Below, piece after piece: positions 17,494-27,800 of a DNA stretch of 64,000 bases. This DNA is from Burkholderiales bacterium (lineage in GTDB: Bacteria > Pseudomonadota > Gammaproteobacteria > Burkholderiales > Burkholderiaceae_D). The number at the start of each line of letters is the position of its first letter. Within the stretch, counting starts at the first letter, position 1. The notes under the pieces are model-generated. The model was given only the letters and a program-made list of their open reading frames with translations. It was not told where the DNA came from and ran no database searches. The DNA is taken from NCBI GenBank assembly GCA_016177875.1, contig JACOUL010000003.1:1-64000 (forward strand). The letters run 5' to 3'. The translations under genes were made by a program, and so were the position numbers.

Positions 17494-19176
17494 ATGACCC
17501 AGACCGAAAACCAAAGCCTGATAGGCCAATACGGGCCGCGCGAAGCGATGGAATATGACGTAGTGGTTGTCGGCGGCGGTCCTGCAGGCCTGGCTGCCGC
17601 CATCCGTATCAAACAATTGGCGGCGAAGGCGGAGCGCGAAGTTTCGGTATGCGTGCTCGAAAAAGGCAGCGAGCTGGGCGCGCACATTCTCTCAGGCGCG
17701 GTGATGGATCCGCGCGCCTTAACTGAATTATTCCCGGAGTGGCAGCAAATGGGTGCGCCGCTCAACACACCCGTCAGCGAAGACCGTTTTTTGTTCCTCA
17801 CGGAATCCGGTGCGAGCAAAACGCCTAATTGGCTGCTTCCGGCTTGCTTTCAAAACCACGGCAACTATGTCATTTCCTTAGGCAACGTCGTGCGCTGGCT
17901 AGGACAGCAGGCGGAAGCCGCAGGCGTGGAAATCTTTCCCGGATTTCCCGCTGCTGAAATTTTGTATAACGACGATGGCTCGGTCAAAGGGGTGGCTACC
18001 GGCAACATGGGCGTAGATCGCGAAGGCAAGCCGACTGCGGCGTTTCAGCTGGGTATGGAGCTGCATGCCAAGTACACGCTCTTTGCTGAAGGTGCGCGCG
18101 GCCATCTCGGCAAGCAGTTAATCGCCCAATACGATCTCAACAAAGGGAAAGATCCTCAGACCTACGCCATCGGCATCAAGGAGTTGTGGGAAATCGATCC
18201 CAAGCGCCATCAACCCGGCTTAGTCATACACACAGCAGGGTGGCCGCTCGATCGCGCTACTTATGGCGGGTCCTTCCTATATCACATGGAAAACAATCAG
18301 GTTGCGGTTGGATTCGTGATCGGCCTTGCATATGAGAACCCTTATCTCTCCCCCTACGACGAATTCCAGCGCTACAAAACCCATCCTGCCATCCGAACAT
18401 TCTTCGAAGGCGGCAAGCGCTTGTCCTACGGTGCCCGTGCGATTACGGCCGGCGGCCTGCAATCGCTGCCCAAGCTCACGTTCCCCGGCGGCGTTTTGAT
18501 TGGCTGCGATGCGGGCTTTCTGAATGCCAGCCGCATCAAAGGCAGTCACGCTGCCATCAAAAGCGGCATGCTCGCCGCTGAAGCGGCGGTCGACGCCTTA
18601 GGCGCGCAAAGGCAGCATGACGAATTAAATGCTTATCCCGAAGCTTTCAAAAATTCTTGGCTGCATAGCGAGCTTCACGTGGCCCGCAATTTCAAGCCGT
18701 GGATGAGCAAGGGCTTGTACACCGGCTCGCTCATGGTCGGCATCGATCAAGTCATTCTCCGCGGCAAAGCACCCTGGACCCTGCATCACCGGCATGCCGA
18801 TCACGAATGCTTAAAACCCGCGTCCGAGTGCGTGCCGATCGATTACCCGAAGCCGGATGGCAAGCTCACTTTCGATAAGTTATCGTCAGTTTTTATATCC
18901 AACACCAATCACGCCGAAGATCAGCCGGTGCATTTGACGTTGAAGGATGCCAACGTCCCAGTGTCGATCAATCTGACGAAATATGCCGGGCCAGAGCAGC
19001 GTTATTGCCCAGCCGGCGTCTATGAATTCGTGAAGTCCGATGAAGGCGTTGGACGCCTGCAAATCAATGCGCAAAACTGCGTGCATTGCAAAACCTGCGA
19101 TATTAAAGACCCGACACAGAATATCGTGTGGGTCACGCCGGAAGGCGGCGGCGGGCCGAATTATCCGAATATGTAA
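17494..19176 (+). CDS. etfD: Electron transfer flavoprotein-ubiquinone oxidoreductase
   Basis: 560 residues, normal length. N-terminal FAD motif VVVVGGGPAGLAAA (about 23-36), then EKGSELGAHILSGAVMDPRAL, typical of ETF-QO, and a quinone-binding middle region. The C-terminal 4Fe-4S cluster is built from Cys in YCPAGVYEF and CVHCKTCDIKDP; it ends GGGGPNYPNM as in the family. It passes electrons from acyl-CoA dehydrogenases through ETF to the ubiquinone pool at the membrane surface. It has its own divergent promoter region (17358-17493). Its position beside the thioesterase/SDR pair and ketone-body genes fits a fatty-acid-use neighbourhood. Confidence 0.95.
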   Translation: MTQTENQSLIGQYGPREAMEYDVVVVGGGPAGLAAAIRIKQLAAKAEREVSVCVLEKGSELGAHILSGAVMDPRALTELFPEWQQMGAPLNTPVSEDRFLFLTESGASKTPNWLLPACFQNHGNYVISLGNVVRWLGQQAEAAGVEIFPGFPAAEILYNDDGSVKGVATGNMGVDREGKPTAAFQLGMELHAKYTLFAEGARGHLGKQLIAQYDLNKGKDPQTYAIGIKELWEIDPKRHQPGLVIHTAGWPLDRATYGGSFLYHMENNQVAVGFVIGLAYENPYLSPYDEFQRYKTHPAIRTFFEGGKRLSYGARAITAGGLQSLPKLTFPGGVLIGCDAGFLNASRIKGSHAAIKSGMLAAEAAVDALGAQRQHDELNAYPEAFKNSWLHSELHVARNFKPWMSKGLYTGSLMVGIDQVILRGKAPWTLHHRHADHECLKPASECVPIDYPKPDGKLTFDKLSSVFISNTNHAEDQPVHLTLKDANVPVSINLTKYAGPEQRYCPAGVYEFVKSDEGVGRLQINAQNCVHCKTCDIKDPTQNIVWVTPEGGGGPNYPNM

Positions 19177-19185
19177 CGAAGAAAA

Positions 19186-19743
19186 TTATCTGACAGGCCA
19201 ATCGCCACGGGTAATTTTATCGAGCCAGAAGGCACCGATCACGGTTTTCACATCGGAGATTTTGCCTTCCCTTATCCAATTCATGACGTCGGAAACGGAA
19301 GCCTTAAACGTTTCTAGAAATTCCCCATCGTCGAGCTTGGCTTCGCCTGCGGTCAAGCCTTTTGCCAAATAAATTTCGAGATGCTCATCCGAATATGCGA
19401 TAGCGTTATGAATCGTGCACACAAATTGCCAATCGCTTGCGGTATAGCCGGTTTCTTCCAGCAGCTCGCGCTTAGCACACTCCAAATGATCTTCGTTAGG
19501 GTCAATTTTCCCTGCAGGGAATTCGAGAAATACGCGATCCAGCGGATAACGAAACTGCCGTTCCATCAGTACGCTTCCATCCTCAAACAAGGGGAGAACG
19601 ACAACCGCGCCCGGATGGCGAATGTATTCGCGGATGGTGATCTTACCGTCCGGGAGACGCACCGTATCGCGCTGGACTTTCAGGAAAGGCCCCTTGTAGG
19701 CAACCTTGCTGTCCACCTTGGTTTCTTTTAAATGTTCATCCAT
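19186..19743 (-). CDS. nudF: Nudix hydrolase, ADP-ribose pyrophosphatase type
   Basis: 185 residues. The Nudix box is complete: G-KIDPNED-E-CAK-RELLEETGY. The preceding VFLEFPAGKID and VVVLPLFEDGSVLMERQFRYP are typical of the ADP-ribose pyrophosphatase subgroup. It would hydrolyse ADP-ribose to AMP and ribose-5-phosphate. It closes the nuo cluster, following DUF2818 by 27 bases on the same strand; an ADP-sugar or NAD-recycling link to NADH dehydrogenase is possible but not shown. Confidence 0.9.
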   Translation of the reverse strand: MDEHLKETKVDSKVAYKGPFLKVQRDTVRLPDGKITIREYIRHPGAVVVLPLFEDGSVLMERQFRYPLDRVFLEFPAGKIDPNEDHLECAKRELLEETGYTASDWQFVCTIHNAIAYSDEHLEIYLAKGLTAGEAKLDDGEFLETFKASVSDVMNWIREGKISDVKTVIGAFWLDKITRGDWPVR

Positions 19744-19770
19744 GAGCGATCAATTTAAAACACACCTTCG

Positions 19771-20085
19771 TCAATGACGATCTTTGCGCAAATAACGAAA
19801 TACGAAACCCGGATAGGCCAGCACGATGAAAAGACAAGCAGTCACCGCATAGAATTCCCAGCCTTGCACAAAGGCATTGCCGATCCGCGCTTCAAGTAAA
19901 TATGCCACACACCCGGTAAGCAGATAGAACACGAACAGTTCGATCAGTCGGATCCAGAGCGGCTTCCCGGACAATGCAGCTGAATGCAGAGGGATGAATG
20001 CGAATAACCGTTCATTCATGAACGGCAGATTGGCGGCGGCAACCGCCATCAGAATCACTAACCAGCCTGAAAATGCCGCATCCAC
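19771..20085 (-). CDS. DUF2818 family small membrane protein
   Basis: 104 residues with three hydrophobic segments (about 7-24, 46-65 and 76-96). The start is GTG 20085. The AANLPFMNERLF motif and position directly after nuoN are characteristic of the DUF2818 proteins found behind complex I operons in Burkholderiales. Function is not known; association with complex I is suggested by synteny only. Confidence 0.87.
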   Translation of the reverse strand: MDAAFSGWLVILMAVAAANLPFMNERLFAFIPLHSAALSGKPLWIRLIELFVFYLLTGCVAYLLEARIGNAFVQGWEFYAVTACLFIVLAYPGFVFRYLRKDRH

Positions 20086-20096
20086 CGGGCACGCGA

Positions 20097-21596
20097 TCAG
20101 GAATTGAGCTTGGCGACAGCTTTAAGCGCGTGACTGATCGACTGCCCGACGGCGGTATTGCATGCAGCCATCAATGCGCCCGGAAGAATGCCCAGCGCCA
20201 CAATAGCTACGCCATTGAGCGATAACGCAACACGCATATCACTGCTTGCCGTGATCTGTGAGGAATCGACCGGCGCATCGAAATACATGAGTTTAACGAT
20301 GCGCAAATAATAGAAAGCGCCGATCAAGGAGAACATAACCGCGGCGACAGCCAAGCCTACATGCCCCGCATTCACCACCGCTTGCAGAACCGACAATTTG
20401 GCATAGAATCCGACTGTCGGCGGCACGCCCGCGAGAGAGAACATCAATATCAACATCACGAGGGCGAACCATGGGCTGCGTTGATTCAATCCTTTGAAAT
20501 CCTCCAGCTTGTCTGCTTCAAACCCTGCACGCGACAGCAGCATAATCAAGCCGAAACTGCCAAGCGTCGTCAGCACATAAGCGATTGAATAAAACATGGC
20601 GGCGCCATAGGCGTCGACCGGAGATCCTTTGCCGCCGAATCCGGCCAGCAAGCCGAGCAGCATGAAGCCCATATGAGAAATCGTGGAGTACGCCAGCATA
20701 CGCTTCAAGTTCGTTTGTACGATTGCCGTGATATTGCCGACGGCCATGGACAAAACCGCGAGCACGGTCAACATCTGCTGCCAATCGACTACCATGGGCA
20801 GCAGACCTTCCACCAGCAGGCGGATACAAATAGCGAATGCGGCGAGCTTCGGTGCGGCGCCCAGCAGCAAAGTCACGGCAGTAGGCGAACCTTGATAAAC
20901 ATCCGGCACCCACATATGGAACGGAGCGGCGCCAAGCTTGAATGCGAGACCGGCGACCACGAAAACAATGCCGAACACCAGCACCGTTGGTTTAATCGTA
21001 TTCGACGCCGCCGCCTTCGCAACGGCGTTAACGTCAAGCGAGCCGGTTGCGCCGTACAACATGGAAATACCGTACAGCAGGAAACCGGACGCCAAAGCAC
21101 CGAGCACAAAGTACTTCATCGACGCTTCAGTAGAAATGGGATCGTTGCGGCGCAATGCAACCAATGCATACAGCGACAGCGACATCAATTCGAGGCCGAG
21201 ATAAATCGTCAGGAAGTTGCTGCCGGAGATCATCACCATCTGGCCGAGCAATGCGAACAGGGCCAAGGCGTAGAACTCGCCGCCGAGCGTACCGCTTGTC
21301 ATGCCGCGATCATTGATGTACTGGCGGGAATAGACGAAAGTCAATGCGACAGCCAAGTAAGAGAACATCTTCAGCAGTTGCGACATCGGATCGGACACGA
21401 ACATATTGTTGAACGTGTAGACGACAGAACCGCTTTCGAAATACGACATGCTCAACCAAGCGCACACCGCCAACGCGATCAAGGACAGCGCATAGGTCAC
21501 ATCCCGCTTTTGCGCCGGCAGGAACATGTCGATCAGCAGGATCGCGGATGCGGCGATCAGCAGGAAAATTTCAGGATAGGCTGGAATCAGATTCAT
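20097..21596 (-). CDS. nuoN: NADH-quinone oxidoreductase subunit N
   Basis: 499 residues, about 14 predicted membrane helices. Antiporter-like subunit of the complex I proton-pumping arm, with the conserved [17 protein letters not shown] segment and a central Lys in helix [19 protein letters not shown]. Last core gene of the operon; nuoM stops 3 bases upstream of its start and DUF2818 follows. Length is normal. Confidence 0.96.
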   Translation of the reverse strand: MNLIPAYPEIFLLIAASAILLIDMFLPAQKRDVTYALSLIALAVCAWLSMSYFESGSVVYTFNNMFVSDPMSQLLKMFSYLAVALTFVYSRQYINDRGMTSGTLGGEFYALALFALLGQMVMISGSNFLTIYLGLELMSLSLYALVALRRNDPISTEASMKYFVLGALASGFLLYGISMLYGATGSLDVNAVAKAAASNTIKPTVLVFGIVFVVAGLAFKLGAAPFHMWVPDVYQGSPTAVTLLLGAAPKLAAFAICIRLLVEGLLPMVVDWQQMLTVLAVLSMAVGNITAIVQTNLKRMLAYSTISHMGFMLLGLLAGFGGKGSPVDAYGAAMFYSIAYVLTTLGSFGLIMLLSRAGFEADKLEDFKGLNQRSPWFALVMLILMFSLAGVPPTVGFYAKLSVLQAVVNAGHVGLAVAAVMFSLIGAFYYLRIVKLMYFDAPVDSSQITASSDMRVALSLNGVAIVALGILPGALMAACNTAVGQSISHALKAVAKLNS

Positions 21597-21599
21597 GGT

Positions 21600-23099
21600 T
21601 TAGTTTGTCTTCGGGACAGCAACATGTTTCAGCAGATCCGTCACGGACGTCTGCATGGCGTCGGTAAAGGGTGCAGGATAAAGGCCCATCGCTAGAACGG
21701 CGATCGCAAGCAAGCCCAGCACGAGGAACTCGCGCTTATTCAGGTCCGTCAGTTCGGCAACATGCTGGTTGGCGACGGCGCCGAAGATGACGCGCTTGAC
21801 CAGCCACAGCGAATAGGCTGCTCCGAGAATGAGAGCGGTCGCAGCCAAGAAGCCGATCGAGAATTTGTACTTAATAGCCCCGAGGATCACCATGAATTCG
21901 CCGACGAATCCGGAAGTCGCCGGCAATCCGCAGTTCGCCAGTGAAAACAGCACAAAGAATGCCGCAAACTTCGGCATGGTGTTGACGACACCACCGTAAT
22001 CGGCAATCTGGCGAGAATGCATGCGGTCATACAGCACGCCGATACAAAGGAACATTGCACCTGAGACGAAACCGTGCGAAATCATTTGCACGATACCGCC
22101 CTGCACTGCCATGGCATTGCCATCGGGAGTAAACATGAAGAAGCCGAGTGTAACGAAACCCATGTGGGCGATGGAGGAATACGCCACCAACTTCTTCATG
22201 TCGGCCTGCACCAGCGCGACCAGACCGATGTAGATCACGGCAATCAGTGACAGCGCAATGATGAAGCCTGCCAGGCTGTGGCTTGCATCCGGCGTGATCG
22301 GCAACGAAAATCGCAAAAAGCCGTAGGCGCCGAGCTTCAGCATGATTGCCGCCAGCACAACGGAGCCTCCGGTCGGCGCTTCGACGTGCGCATCGGGTAA
22401 CCACGTATGCACCGGCCACATGGGCACCTTGACGGCAAACGCCATCAGGAAGGCGAAGAACAGAAGCTTCTGCGCCGATAACGGCAGGGGCAAGGCATGC
22501 CATGCAAGAATATCGAAGCTGCTGGATTGGAAATACAAGTAAAGAATAGCGACCAGCATCAGCAGCGAGCCGAGGAAGGTATAGAGGAAAAACTTGATCG
22601 CCGCGTATACGCGGTTAGGTCCACCCCAAACGCCGATGATAATGAACATCGGGATAAGGGTTGCTTCAAAAAAGACATAGAAGAGAATGCCGTCGAGCGC
22701 GCAGAAAACGCCGATCATCACCCCTGACAAAATCAGGAACGCACCCATGTATTGCGCAATCTTTTGCTCGATCACCTCCCAGGCGGCAATGACGACGAGG
22801 ACGGTAATGAAAGCCGTCAGCGGGATGAACCATAAGGAAATGCCGTCAATACCGAGGTAATAGTTGATCTGGAAGCGTTCGACCCACGAAACCTTTTCGA
22901 CGAACTGCATCCCATGGACCGTATTGTCGAACTGTTTCACCAGCGGCAGCGTCACCAGGAAGCTGGCGATGGCGCCGATGAGCGACATGGCTCGCGTGAC
23001 GCCCGCATTGGTATCACGTCCGCATGCGAGCACGAACACGCCGAAAGCGATCGGTAACCAAATCGCAAGACTCAGGAGAGGAGTAGTTGACTGCATCAT
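21600..23099 (-). CDS. nuoM: NADH-quinone oxidoreductase subunit M
   Basis: 499 residues, polytopic. Conserved GIDGISLWFIPLTAF at the N-terminal half, FFEATLIPMFIIIGVWGG with the essential Glu, and the antiporter Lys segment FAVKVPMWPVHTWLPDAHVEAPTGGSV (partly quoted) identify NuoM. It sits between nuoL and nuoN in the usual order. Proton-translocating subunit in the inner membrane. Confidence 0.96.
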   Translation of the reverse strand: MMQSTTPLLSLAIWLPIAFGVFVLACGRDTNAGVTRAMSLIGAIASFLVTLPLVKQFDNTVHGMQFVEKVSWVERFQINYYLGIDGISLWFIPLTAFITVLVVIAAWEVIEQKIAQYMGAFLILSGVMIGVFCALDGILFYVFFEATLIPMFIIIGVWGGPNRVYAAIKFFLYTFLGSLLMLVAILYLYFQSSSFDILAWHALPLPLSAQKLLFFAFLMAFAVKVPMWPVHTWLPDAHVEAPTGGSVVLAAIMLKLGAYGFLRFSLPITPDASHSLAGFIIALSLIAVIYIGLVALVQADMKKLVAYSSIAHMGFVTLGFFMFTPDGNAMAVQGGIVQMISHGFVSGAMFLCIGVLYDRMHSRQIADYGGVVNTMPKFAAFFVLFSLANCGLPATSGFVGEFMVILGAIKYKFSIGFLAATALILGAAYSLWLVKRVIFGAVANQHVAELTDLNKREFLVLGLLAIAVLAMGLYPAPFTDAMQTSVTDLLKHVAVPKTN

Positions 23100-23125
23100 G
23101 ATTCGTTATTGTTTTTGCGTTGATG

Positions 23126-25180
23126 TCACTTAGCGAATGGGAATGGCATGAACCAGAGCAGGAAACCCAGCACGCCGAGGATCATTACAAACGCATAATG
23201 GTAGATATAACCGGATTGCAGATGCCGGATGACCGCAGCGAACCAAGCCACGACTTTCGCGCTGCCGTTGACGATCAAACCATCGATCAAGCCGCGGTCG
23301 CCGGCCGCCCACAAGCCGGTGCCCAGCAAGCGCGCCCCACGCGCGAACACGGCTTCGTATATGGCATCCATGTAGTACTTGTTGTCCAGCAGCGTATGCA
23401 GAACGCGGAACTTGGCGAGAAACCACGCCGGAACTTTAGGGTTAACCATGTAGCAGTAATAAGCAGACGCCACGCCCGCCAGCGCCAAGAGGAAGGGCAG
23501 CGAGGTAAATGCATGCATCCCCATACCGATCGCGCCATGCATTTCACCAAAGCCCTTGGCCAGCTCCTTCATCGCATGGTGGGACTCGGAGACAAAAATG
23601 ACATCCTTGAAGAAGTCGCTGTACAGCATGCCGCCGATGGTTAAACCGCCTATAAATACCGACGGAATCGCGAGCAGCATCAACGGCAAGGTAACGACCA
23701 ATGGCGCTTCATGCGGCTTCTCGCCGGGCGCAAGACCATGGTGATGTTCGTCGCTATGCTCATCATGACTGTGATCCTGATGCTCCCCAGGATGCGGTTT
23801 GCCGAAGCGCTCTTCGCCATGAAAAACCAGGAAATACATACGGAATGAATAAAACGCAGTCACAAACACGCCTGCCAGCACAGCATAATAAGCAAAGCCG
23901 GCGCCCCAAATATGCGTCTCATGCACCGCTTCGATAATGCTGTCCTTGGAATAAAAGCCGGAGAAGAACGGCGTGCCGATCAAAGCCAGAGAACCGAGCA
24001 GCGACGTGATCCAGGTGATCGGCATGTATTTGCGCAAGCCGCCCATGTTGCGAATGTCTTGATCATGGTGCATGCCGATGATGACTGCGCCGGCGCCGAG
24101 GAACAACAGCGCCTTGAAGAATGCGTGCGTCATCAAGTGGAAAACGGCGACAGAGTATGCCGACGCGCCGAGCGCCACGGTCATGTAACCGAGCTGCGAT
24201 AGCGTCGAATACGCCACCACACGCTTGATGTCGTTTTGAATGATGCCGAGGAAGCCCATGAACAGAGCAGTAATTGCACCGATCACCAGCACGAAGGACA
24301 ACGCGGTATTGGACAGCTCGAACAGCGGCGACATGCGGGTCACCATAAAGATGCCGGCCGTCACCATGGTTGCGGCATGAATCAGCGCAGAAATCGGGGT
24401 CGGACCTTCCATCGAGTCGGGCAGCCAAACATGCAGAGGGAACTGCGCAGATTTACCCATCGCACCGATGAAGAGGCAGATACATGCTGCGGTAATTAAA
24501 TTCCAGCTCGTACCGGGCACCGTCATTTTTGCGAGTTCACCGCTTTTCGCAAATACTTCACCGTAATTGAGCGAGCCGGAATAAGCAAGTAACAAGCCGA
24601 TACCGAGGATAAAGCCGAAATCGCCGACGCGGTTCACCAAGAATGCTTTCATGTTGGCGAATATTGCCGTCGGCCGCGTATACCAGAATCCAATCAGCAA
24701 ATACGACACTAAACCTACCGCTTCCCAACCGAAGAACAATTGCAGGAAGTTATTGCTCATGACCAGCATGAGCATCGAAAAGGTGAACAACGAAATATAA
24801 GAGAAGAAGCGGTTGTAGCCTTCGTCGTCCGCCATATAGCCGATCGTGTAGATGTGCACCATCAACGACACGAAGGTCACGACGTTCATCATCATTGCAG
24901 TCAGGCTATCGATTTGGAAGCCGATTTCCAATTTCAGCCCGCCAACCGTCATCCAGTTATAGATAGTGCCGTTGAACATTGCGCCATCCAGCACATCCAT
25001 CAATGTCATGAACGAGATGATGAAGGCGATCAAAACACCGCCAATGGTCGCCGTATGCGAAGTTTTACGCCCAACGACATTCCCAAAAAACTTAGTGCCA
25101 AGCAAACCTGCGATTGCAGATCCGGCAAGCGGCGCCAGAGGTACGGCAAGCAGAAGGTTAGGGTTGAGTTGCCCCGCCAT
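23126..25180 (-). CDS. nuoL: NADH-quinone oxidoreductase subunit L with His-rich loop
   Basis: 684 residues, the largest antiporter-like subunit, ending with the long amphipathic helix region that braces the membrane arm. Conserved DSLTAMMMNVVTFVS, GWEAVGLVSYLLIGFW and GAMGKSAQFPLHVWLPDSMEGPTP (partly quoted) contain the pump Glu and Lys residues. Between helices at roughly residues 455-490 there is a soluble insertion dense in His, Asp and Glu (for example HQDHSHDEHSDEHHHG). That may bind metal but could equally be neutral lineage-specific sequence. Confidence 0.96.
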   Translation of the reverse strand: MAGQLNPNLLLAVPLAPLAGSAIAGLLGTKFFGNVVGRKTSHTATIGGVLIAFIISFMTLMDVLDGAMFNGTIYNWMTVGGLKLEIGFQIDSLTAMMMNVVTFVSLMVHIYTIGYMADDEGYNRFFSYISLFTFSMLMLVMSNNFLQLFFGWEAVGLVSYLLIGFWYTRPTAIFANMKAFLVNRVGDFGFILGIGLLLAYSGSLNYGEVFAKSGELAKMTVPGTSWNLITAACICLFIGAMGKSAQFPLHVWLPDSMEGPTPISALIHAATMVTAGIFMVTRMSPLFELSNTALSFVLVIGAITALFMGFLGIIQNDIKRVVAYSTLSQLGYMTVALGASAYSVAVFHLMTHAFFKALLFLGAGAVIIGMHHDQDIRNMGGLRKYMPITWITSLLGSLALIGTPFFSGFYSKDSIIEAVHETHIWGAGFAYYAVLAGVFVTAFYSFRMYFLVFHGEERFGKPHPGEHQDHSHDEHSDEHHHGLAPGEKPHEAPLVVTLPLMLLAIPSVFIGGLTIGGMLYSDFFKDVIFVSESHHAMKELAKGFGEMHGAIGMGMHAFTSLPFLLALAGVASAYYCYMVNPKVPAWFLAKFRVLHTLLDNKYYMDAIYEAVFARGARLLGTGLWAAGDRGLIDGLIVNGSAKVVAWFAAVIRHLQSGYIYHYAFVMILGVLGFLLWFMPFPFAK

Positions 25181-25207
25181 GTTCGACCTTATCGTTAAAT
25201 TTTTTGA

Positions 25208-25516
25208 TTAACCCTTGAGGCTATCCAGATCTTCCACATCAATGGTGTCCAAGTTACGGAACAACACCACCAAAATGGCCAGACCTATCGCGGACTCTGC
25301 CGCAGCCACAGTCAGGATGAAGAAAACAAAAATCTGCCCTGCCGCGTCGCCCAAATAATGGGAGAACGCAACGAAATTCATATTCACCGCCAATAGCATC
25401 AATTCGATCGCCATCAGCAAAACAATGATGTTCTTGCGGTTCAGGAATATACCGACGACGGAGATCGCAAACAGGATCGCGCCTAGAACCAAATAATGTG
25501 CAAGCGATAAGACCAC
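25208..25516 (-). CDS. nuoK: NADH-quinone oxidoreductase subunit K
   Basis: 102 residues with three membrane helices. GTG start at 25516, supported by GGGGAG a few bases upstream; the next codon is also Val. Conserved [20 protein letters not shown] carries the Glu residues used in proton transfer. Lies 9 bases from nuoJ. Confidence 0.95.
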   Translation of the reverse strand: MVLSLAHYLVLGAILFAISVVGIFLNRKNIIVLLMAIELMLLAVNMNFVAFSHYLGDAAGQIFVFFILTVAAAESAIGLAILVVLFRNLDTIDVEDLDSLKG

Positions 25517-25525
25517 GATCTCCCC

Positions 25526-26161
25526 TTATTTCTGTTCCGCGGCCGGTTCGGCGGCGACTTCGTTGCGTGAAGATTCGGCTTTCATGCTGACGATGCGCAG
25601 GCGGTCACTCGCCTTCACTTTGACCGCAGCACCCGGATCGGTGTATTTGATGTCCTTGCGGTGGCGCAGCGTTAATGCTACTGCCGCGACAATTGCGACC
25701 AACAAGATGACTGCCGCAATTTCAAATGCGAATATGTATTGCGTATAAATCAGTTTGCCAAGTTCTTTGGTATTGCCGATGGTCGCAGCGGCGGCGGGGA
25801 TTTGTTCTTCCGGCTTCAGGAAGCCATTCAAAATGACACCGGACATTTCCAGCGCAATCAGTACGCCGACGAGCGACGCGACCGGCAAAAATCCCCAGAA
25901 ACCTTCACGCAATTTGGCAAGATTAATATCCAGCATCATCACGACGAACAGGAAAAGCACCATCACCGCGCCGACGTAGACCAGCACAAGAACGATGGCC
26001 AGGAATTCAGCCTTCAGCAGCATCCAAATTGCCGCCGCGTTAAAGAAAGCCAGAACGAGGAAGAGCGCGGCGTGAACCGGATTGCGCGCAGTAATTACGC
26101 GTACCGCAGCGAACACCAGGATCACTGAAAACGCCCAGAACAAGAAGGTTTTGAATTCCAT
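25526..26161 (-). CDS. nuoJ: NADH-quinone oxidoreductase subunit J
   Basis: 211 residues, five membrane helices (for example FAAVRVITARNPVHAALFLVLAFFNAAA, partly quoted). A charged cytoplasmic tail from about residue 170 ends in an Ala/Glu-rich stretch (EVAAEPAAEQK). Conserved YVGAVMVLFLFVVMMLDIN marks NuoJ. It is separated from nuoI by 70 bases that hold an inverted repeat (26178-26208). Confidence 0.95.
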   Translation of the reverse strand: MEFKTFLFWAFSVILVFAAVRVITARNPVHAALFLVLAFFNAAAIWMLLKAEFLAIVLVLVYVGAVMVLFLFVVMMLDINLAKLREGFWGFLPVASLVGVLIALEMSGVILNGFLKPEEQIPAAAATIGNTKELGKLIYTQYIFAFEIAAVILLVAIVAAVALTLRHRKDIKYTDPGAAVKVKASDRLRIVSMKAESSRNEVAAEPAAEQK

Positions 26162-26177
26162 TTTTTATCTCATTGCG

Positions 26178-26208
26178 GGACAGAGTTAAGTGTGCCCGAA
26201 CTCTGTCC
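26178..26208. repeat. Inverted repeat, copy 2 of the GACAGAGT...ACTCTGTC family
   Basis: GGACAGAGTT (26178-26187) and AACTCTGTCC (26199-26208) form a 10-bp perfect stem with an 11-base loop between nuoI and nuoJ. Copy 1 lies at 15415-15443. No transposase gene is in the window. Confidence 0.72.
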
Positions 26209-26231
26209 TCAACATACCAAATACCATAAGA

Positions 26232-26720
26232 TCAACGATACGCAGCATCGGCTACGCGGTTCGCAGCAATTTCCTTTTCATAGCGATCACCTATCGCCAG
26301 CAACATTTCCTTGGTGTAGTACAGATCGCCGCGTTTTTCACCGTGGTATTCCAGGATATGGGTTTCCACGATCGAGTCGACTGGACAGGATTCTTCGCAA
26401 AACCCGCAGAAAATACACTTGGTCAAATCGATGTCGTAGCGAGTAGTGCGGCGGGTACCATCTTCGCGCTGATCGGATTCGATGGTGATGGCCATTGCCG
26501 GGCACACCGCTTCGCATAGCTTGCAGGCGATGCAGCGTTCTTCACCGTTCGGATAACGGCGCAAGGCATGCAGTCCGCGGAAGCGCGGCGAATACGGGGT
26601 TTTCTCTTCCGGGAATTGCACCGTGATTTTGCGGGCGAACATGTAGCGACCGGTCAAGGCTAAGCCCTTGAACAGCTCGCGCAGCATTAAGCTGCCAAAG
26701 AAATCTTTAATGGCTTCCAT
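26232..26720 (-). CDS. nuoI: NADH-quinone oxidoreductase subunit I (two 4Fe-4S clusters)
   Basis: 162 residues. Two ferredoxin motifs, [12 protein letters not shown] and [18 protein letters not shown], bind clusters N6a and N6b that relay electrons toward NuoB. Sits between nuoH (12 bases upstream) and the repeat-containing gap before nuoJ. Peripheral arm, cytoplasmic side. Confidence 0.97.
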   Translation of the reverse strand: MEAIKDFFGSLMLRELFKGLALTGRYMFARKITVQFPEEKTPYSPRFRGLHALRRYPNGEERCIACKLCEAVCPAMAITIESDQREDGTRRTTRYDIDLTKCIFCGFCEESCPVDSIVETHILEYHGEKRGDLYYTKEMLLAIGDRYEKEIAANRVADAAYR

Positions 26721-26732
26721 TTGATCAGCCCT

Positions 26733-27800
26733 TTACTTCCAGATGTTCCATGGTGTCTGCATCCAAGCCGCGACGATCACCAAATATGCCAGAGTCAGTG
26801 GAATAAATACTTTCCACCCCAAGCGCATGATCTGGTCGTAACGATAACGCGGGAAAGAGGCGCGTGCCCAAATGAACAGCGACACCACAAAGAAGGTCTT
26901 CATGCCCAGCCAAATCCATCCAGGGATGAAGCTGAGAAAGGCAACCGGCGCATCCCATCCGCCCAAGAACATAAGCGACGCCAATACAGAAATCAAAATC
27001 ATGTTGGCGTATTCGGCCAAGAAGAACATGGCGAACGACATACCTGAATATTCCACCATGTGGCCGGCCACGATTTCGGATTCGCCTTCGACCACGTCAA
27101 ACGGATGGCGGTTGGTTTCCGCAATTCCCGAAATCACGTAGATAAAGAAAATTGGCAAAAGCGGCAGCCAGTTCCATGACAGGAAATTTAGTCCCTTGTC
27201 GAAGAAATAGCCCTTAGTTTGCATGCCGACGATTTCGCTGAAATTCAAACTGCCGGAGACCATCAGCACGATGACCAAGGCAAAGCCCATCGCAATTTCA
27301 TAAGAAACCATTTGCGCCGATGCGCGCATTGCGCCGAGGAATGCATATTTGGAGTTCGACGCCCAACCGGCGATGATGACGCCATACACTTCCATCGATG
27401 CGATCGCCATCACATACAACAGCGCTGCATTCACGTTGGCTAAAGCCATGTCAGGGCCGAATGGAATAACAGCCCATGCCGCCAATGCCGGCATGATAGT
27501 CATAATAGGCGCAATGACGAATAGCGCTTTGTTGGACTTCGCGGGAATCACGATTTCCTTCAAGAGCAGCTTCAATGCGTCGGCGATCGGCTGCAACAGG
27601 CCAAAGGGACCGACGCGATTCGGGCCGAGACGGATGTGCATCCAGCCGATCATCTTGCGTTCCCATAGCGTCAGGTAGGCGACGCACCCCATAAGCGGAA
27701 GCACAACGGCGACGATTTTGGCAAGGTTCCATACCAGCGGCCACACGCCGCCAAACAAATTCTGGCCGGTGGTTTGTATGGTGAGAAGCAATTGATCCAT
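26733..27800 (-). CDS. nuoH: NADH-quinone oxidoreductase subunit H
   Basis: 355 residues, eight or so membrane helices. Conserved [25 protein letters not shown] (partly quoted) and the quinone-pocket loop [20 protein letters not shown] (partly quoted) with its cluster of Glu and Asp residues identify the quinone-site membrane subunit. Start overlaps the nuoG stop by one base (TGATG), a translational-coupling arrangement. Confidence 0.97.
   Translation of the reverse strand: MDQLLLTIQTTGQNLFGGVWPLVWNLAKIVAVVLPLMGCVAYLTLWERKMIGWMHIRLGPNRVGPFGLLQPIADALKLLLKEIVIPAKSNKALFVIAPIMTIMPALAAWAVIPFGPDMALANVNAALLYVMAIASMEVYGVIIAGWASNSKYAFLGAMRASAQMVSYEIAMGFALVIVLMVSGSLNFSEIVGMQTKGYFFDKGLNFLSWNWLPLLPIFFIYVISGIAETNRHPFDVVEGESEIVAGHMVEYSGMSFAMFFLAEYANMILISVLASLMFLGGWDAPVAFLSFIPGWIWLGMKTFFVVSLFIWARASFPRYRYDQIMRLGWKVFIPLTLAYLVIVAAWMQTPWNIWK

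Noticed and set aside
20673..21695. 340-codon plus-strand frame opposite nuoN
   Set aside because: His/Gln/Arg-rich shadow of a membrane-protein gene; no ribosome-binding site or recognisable domain.
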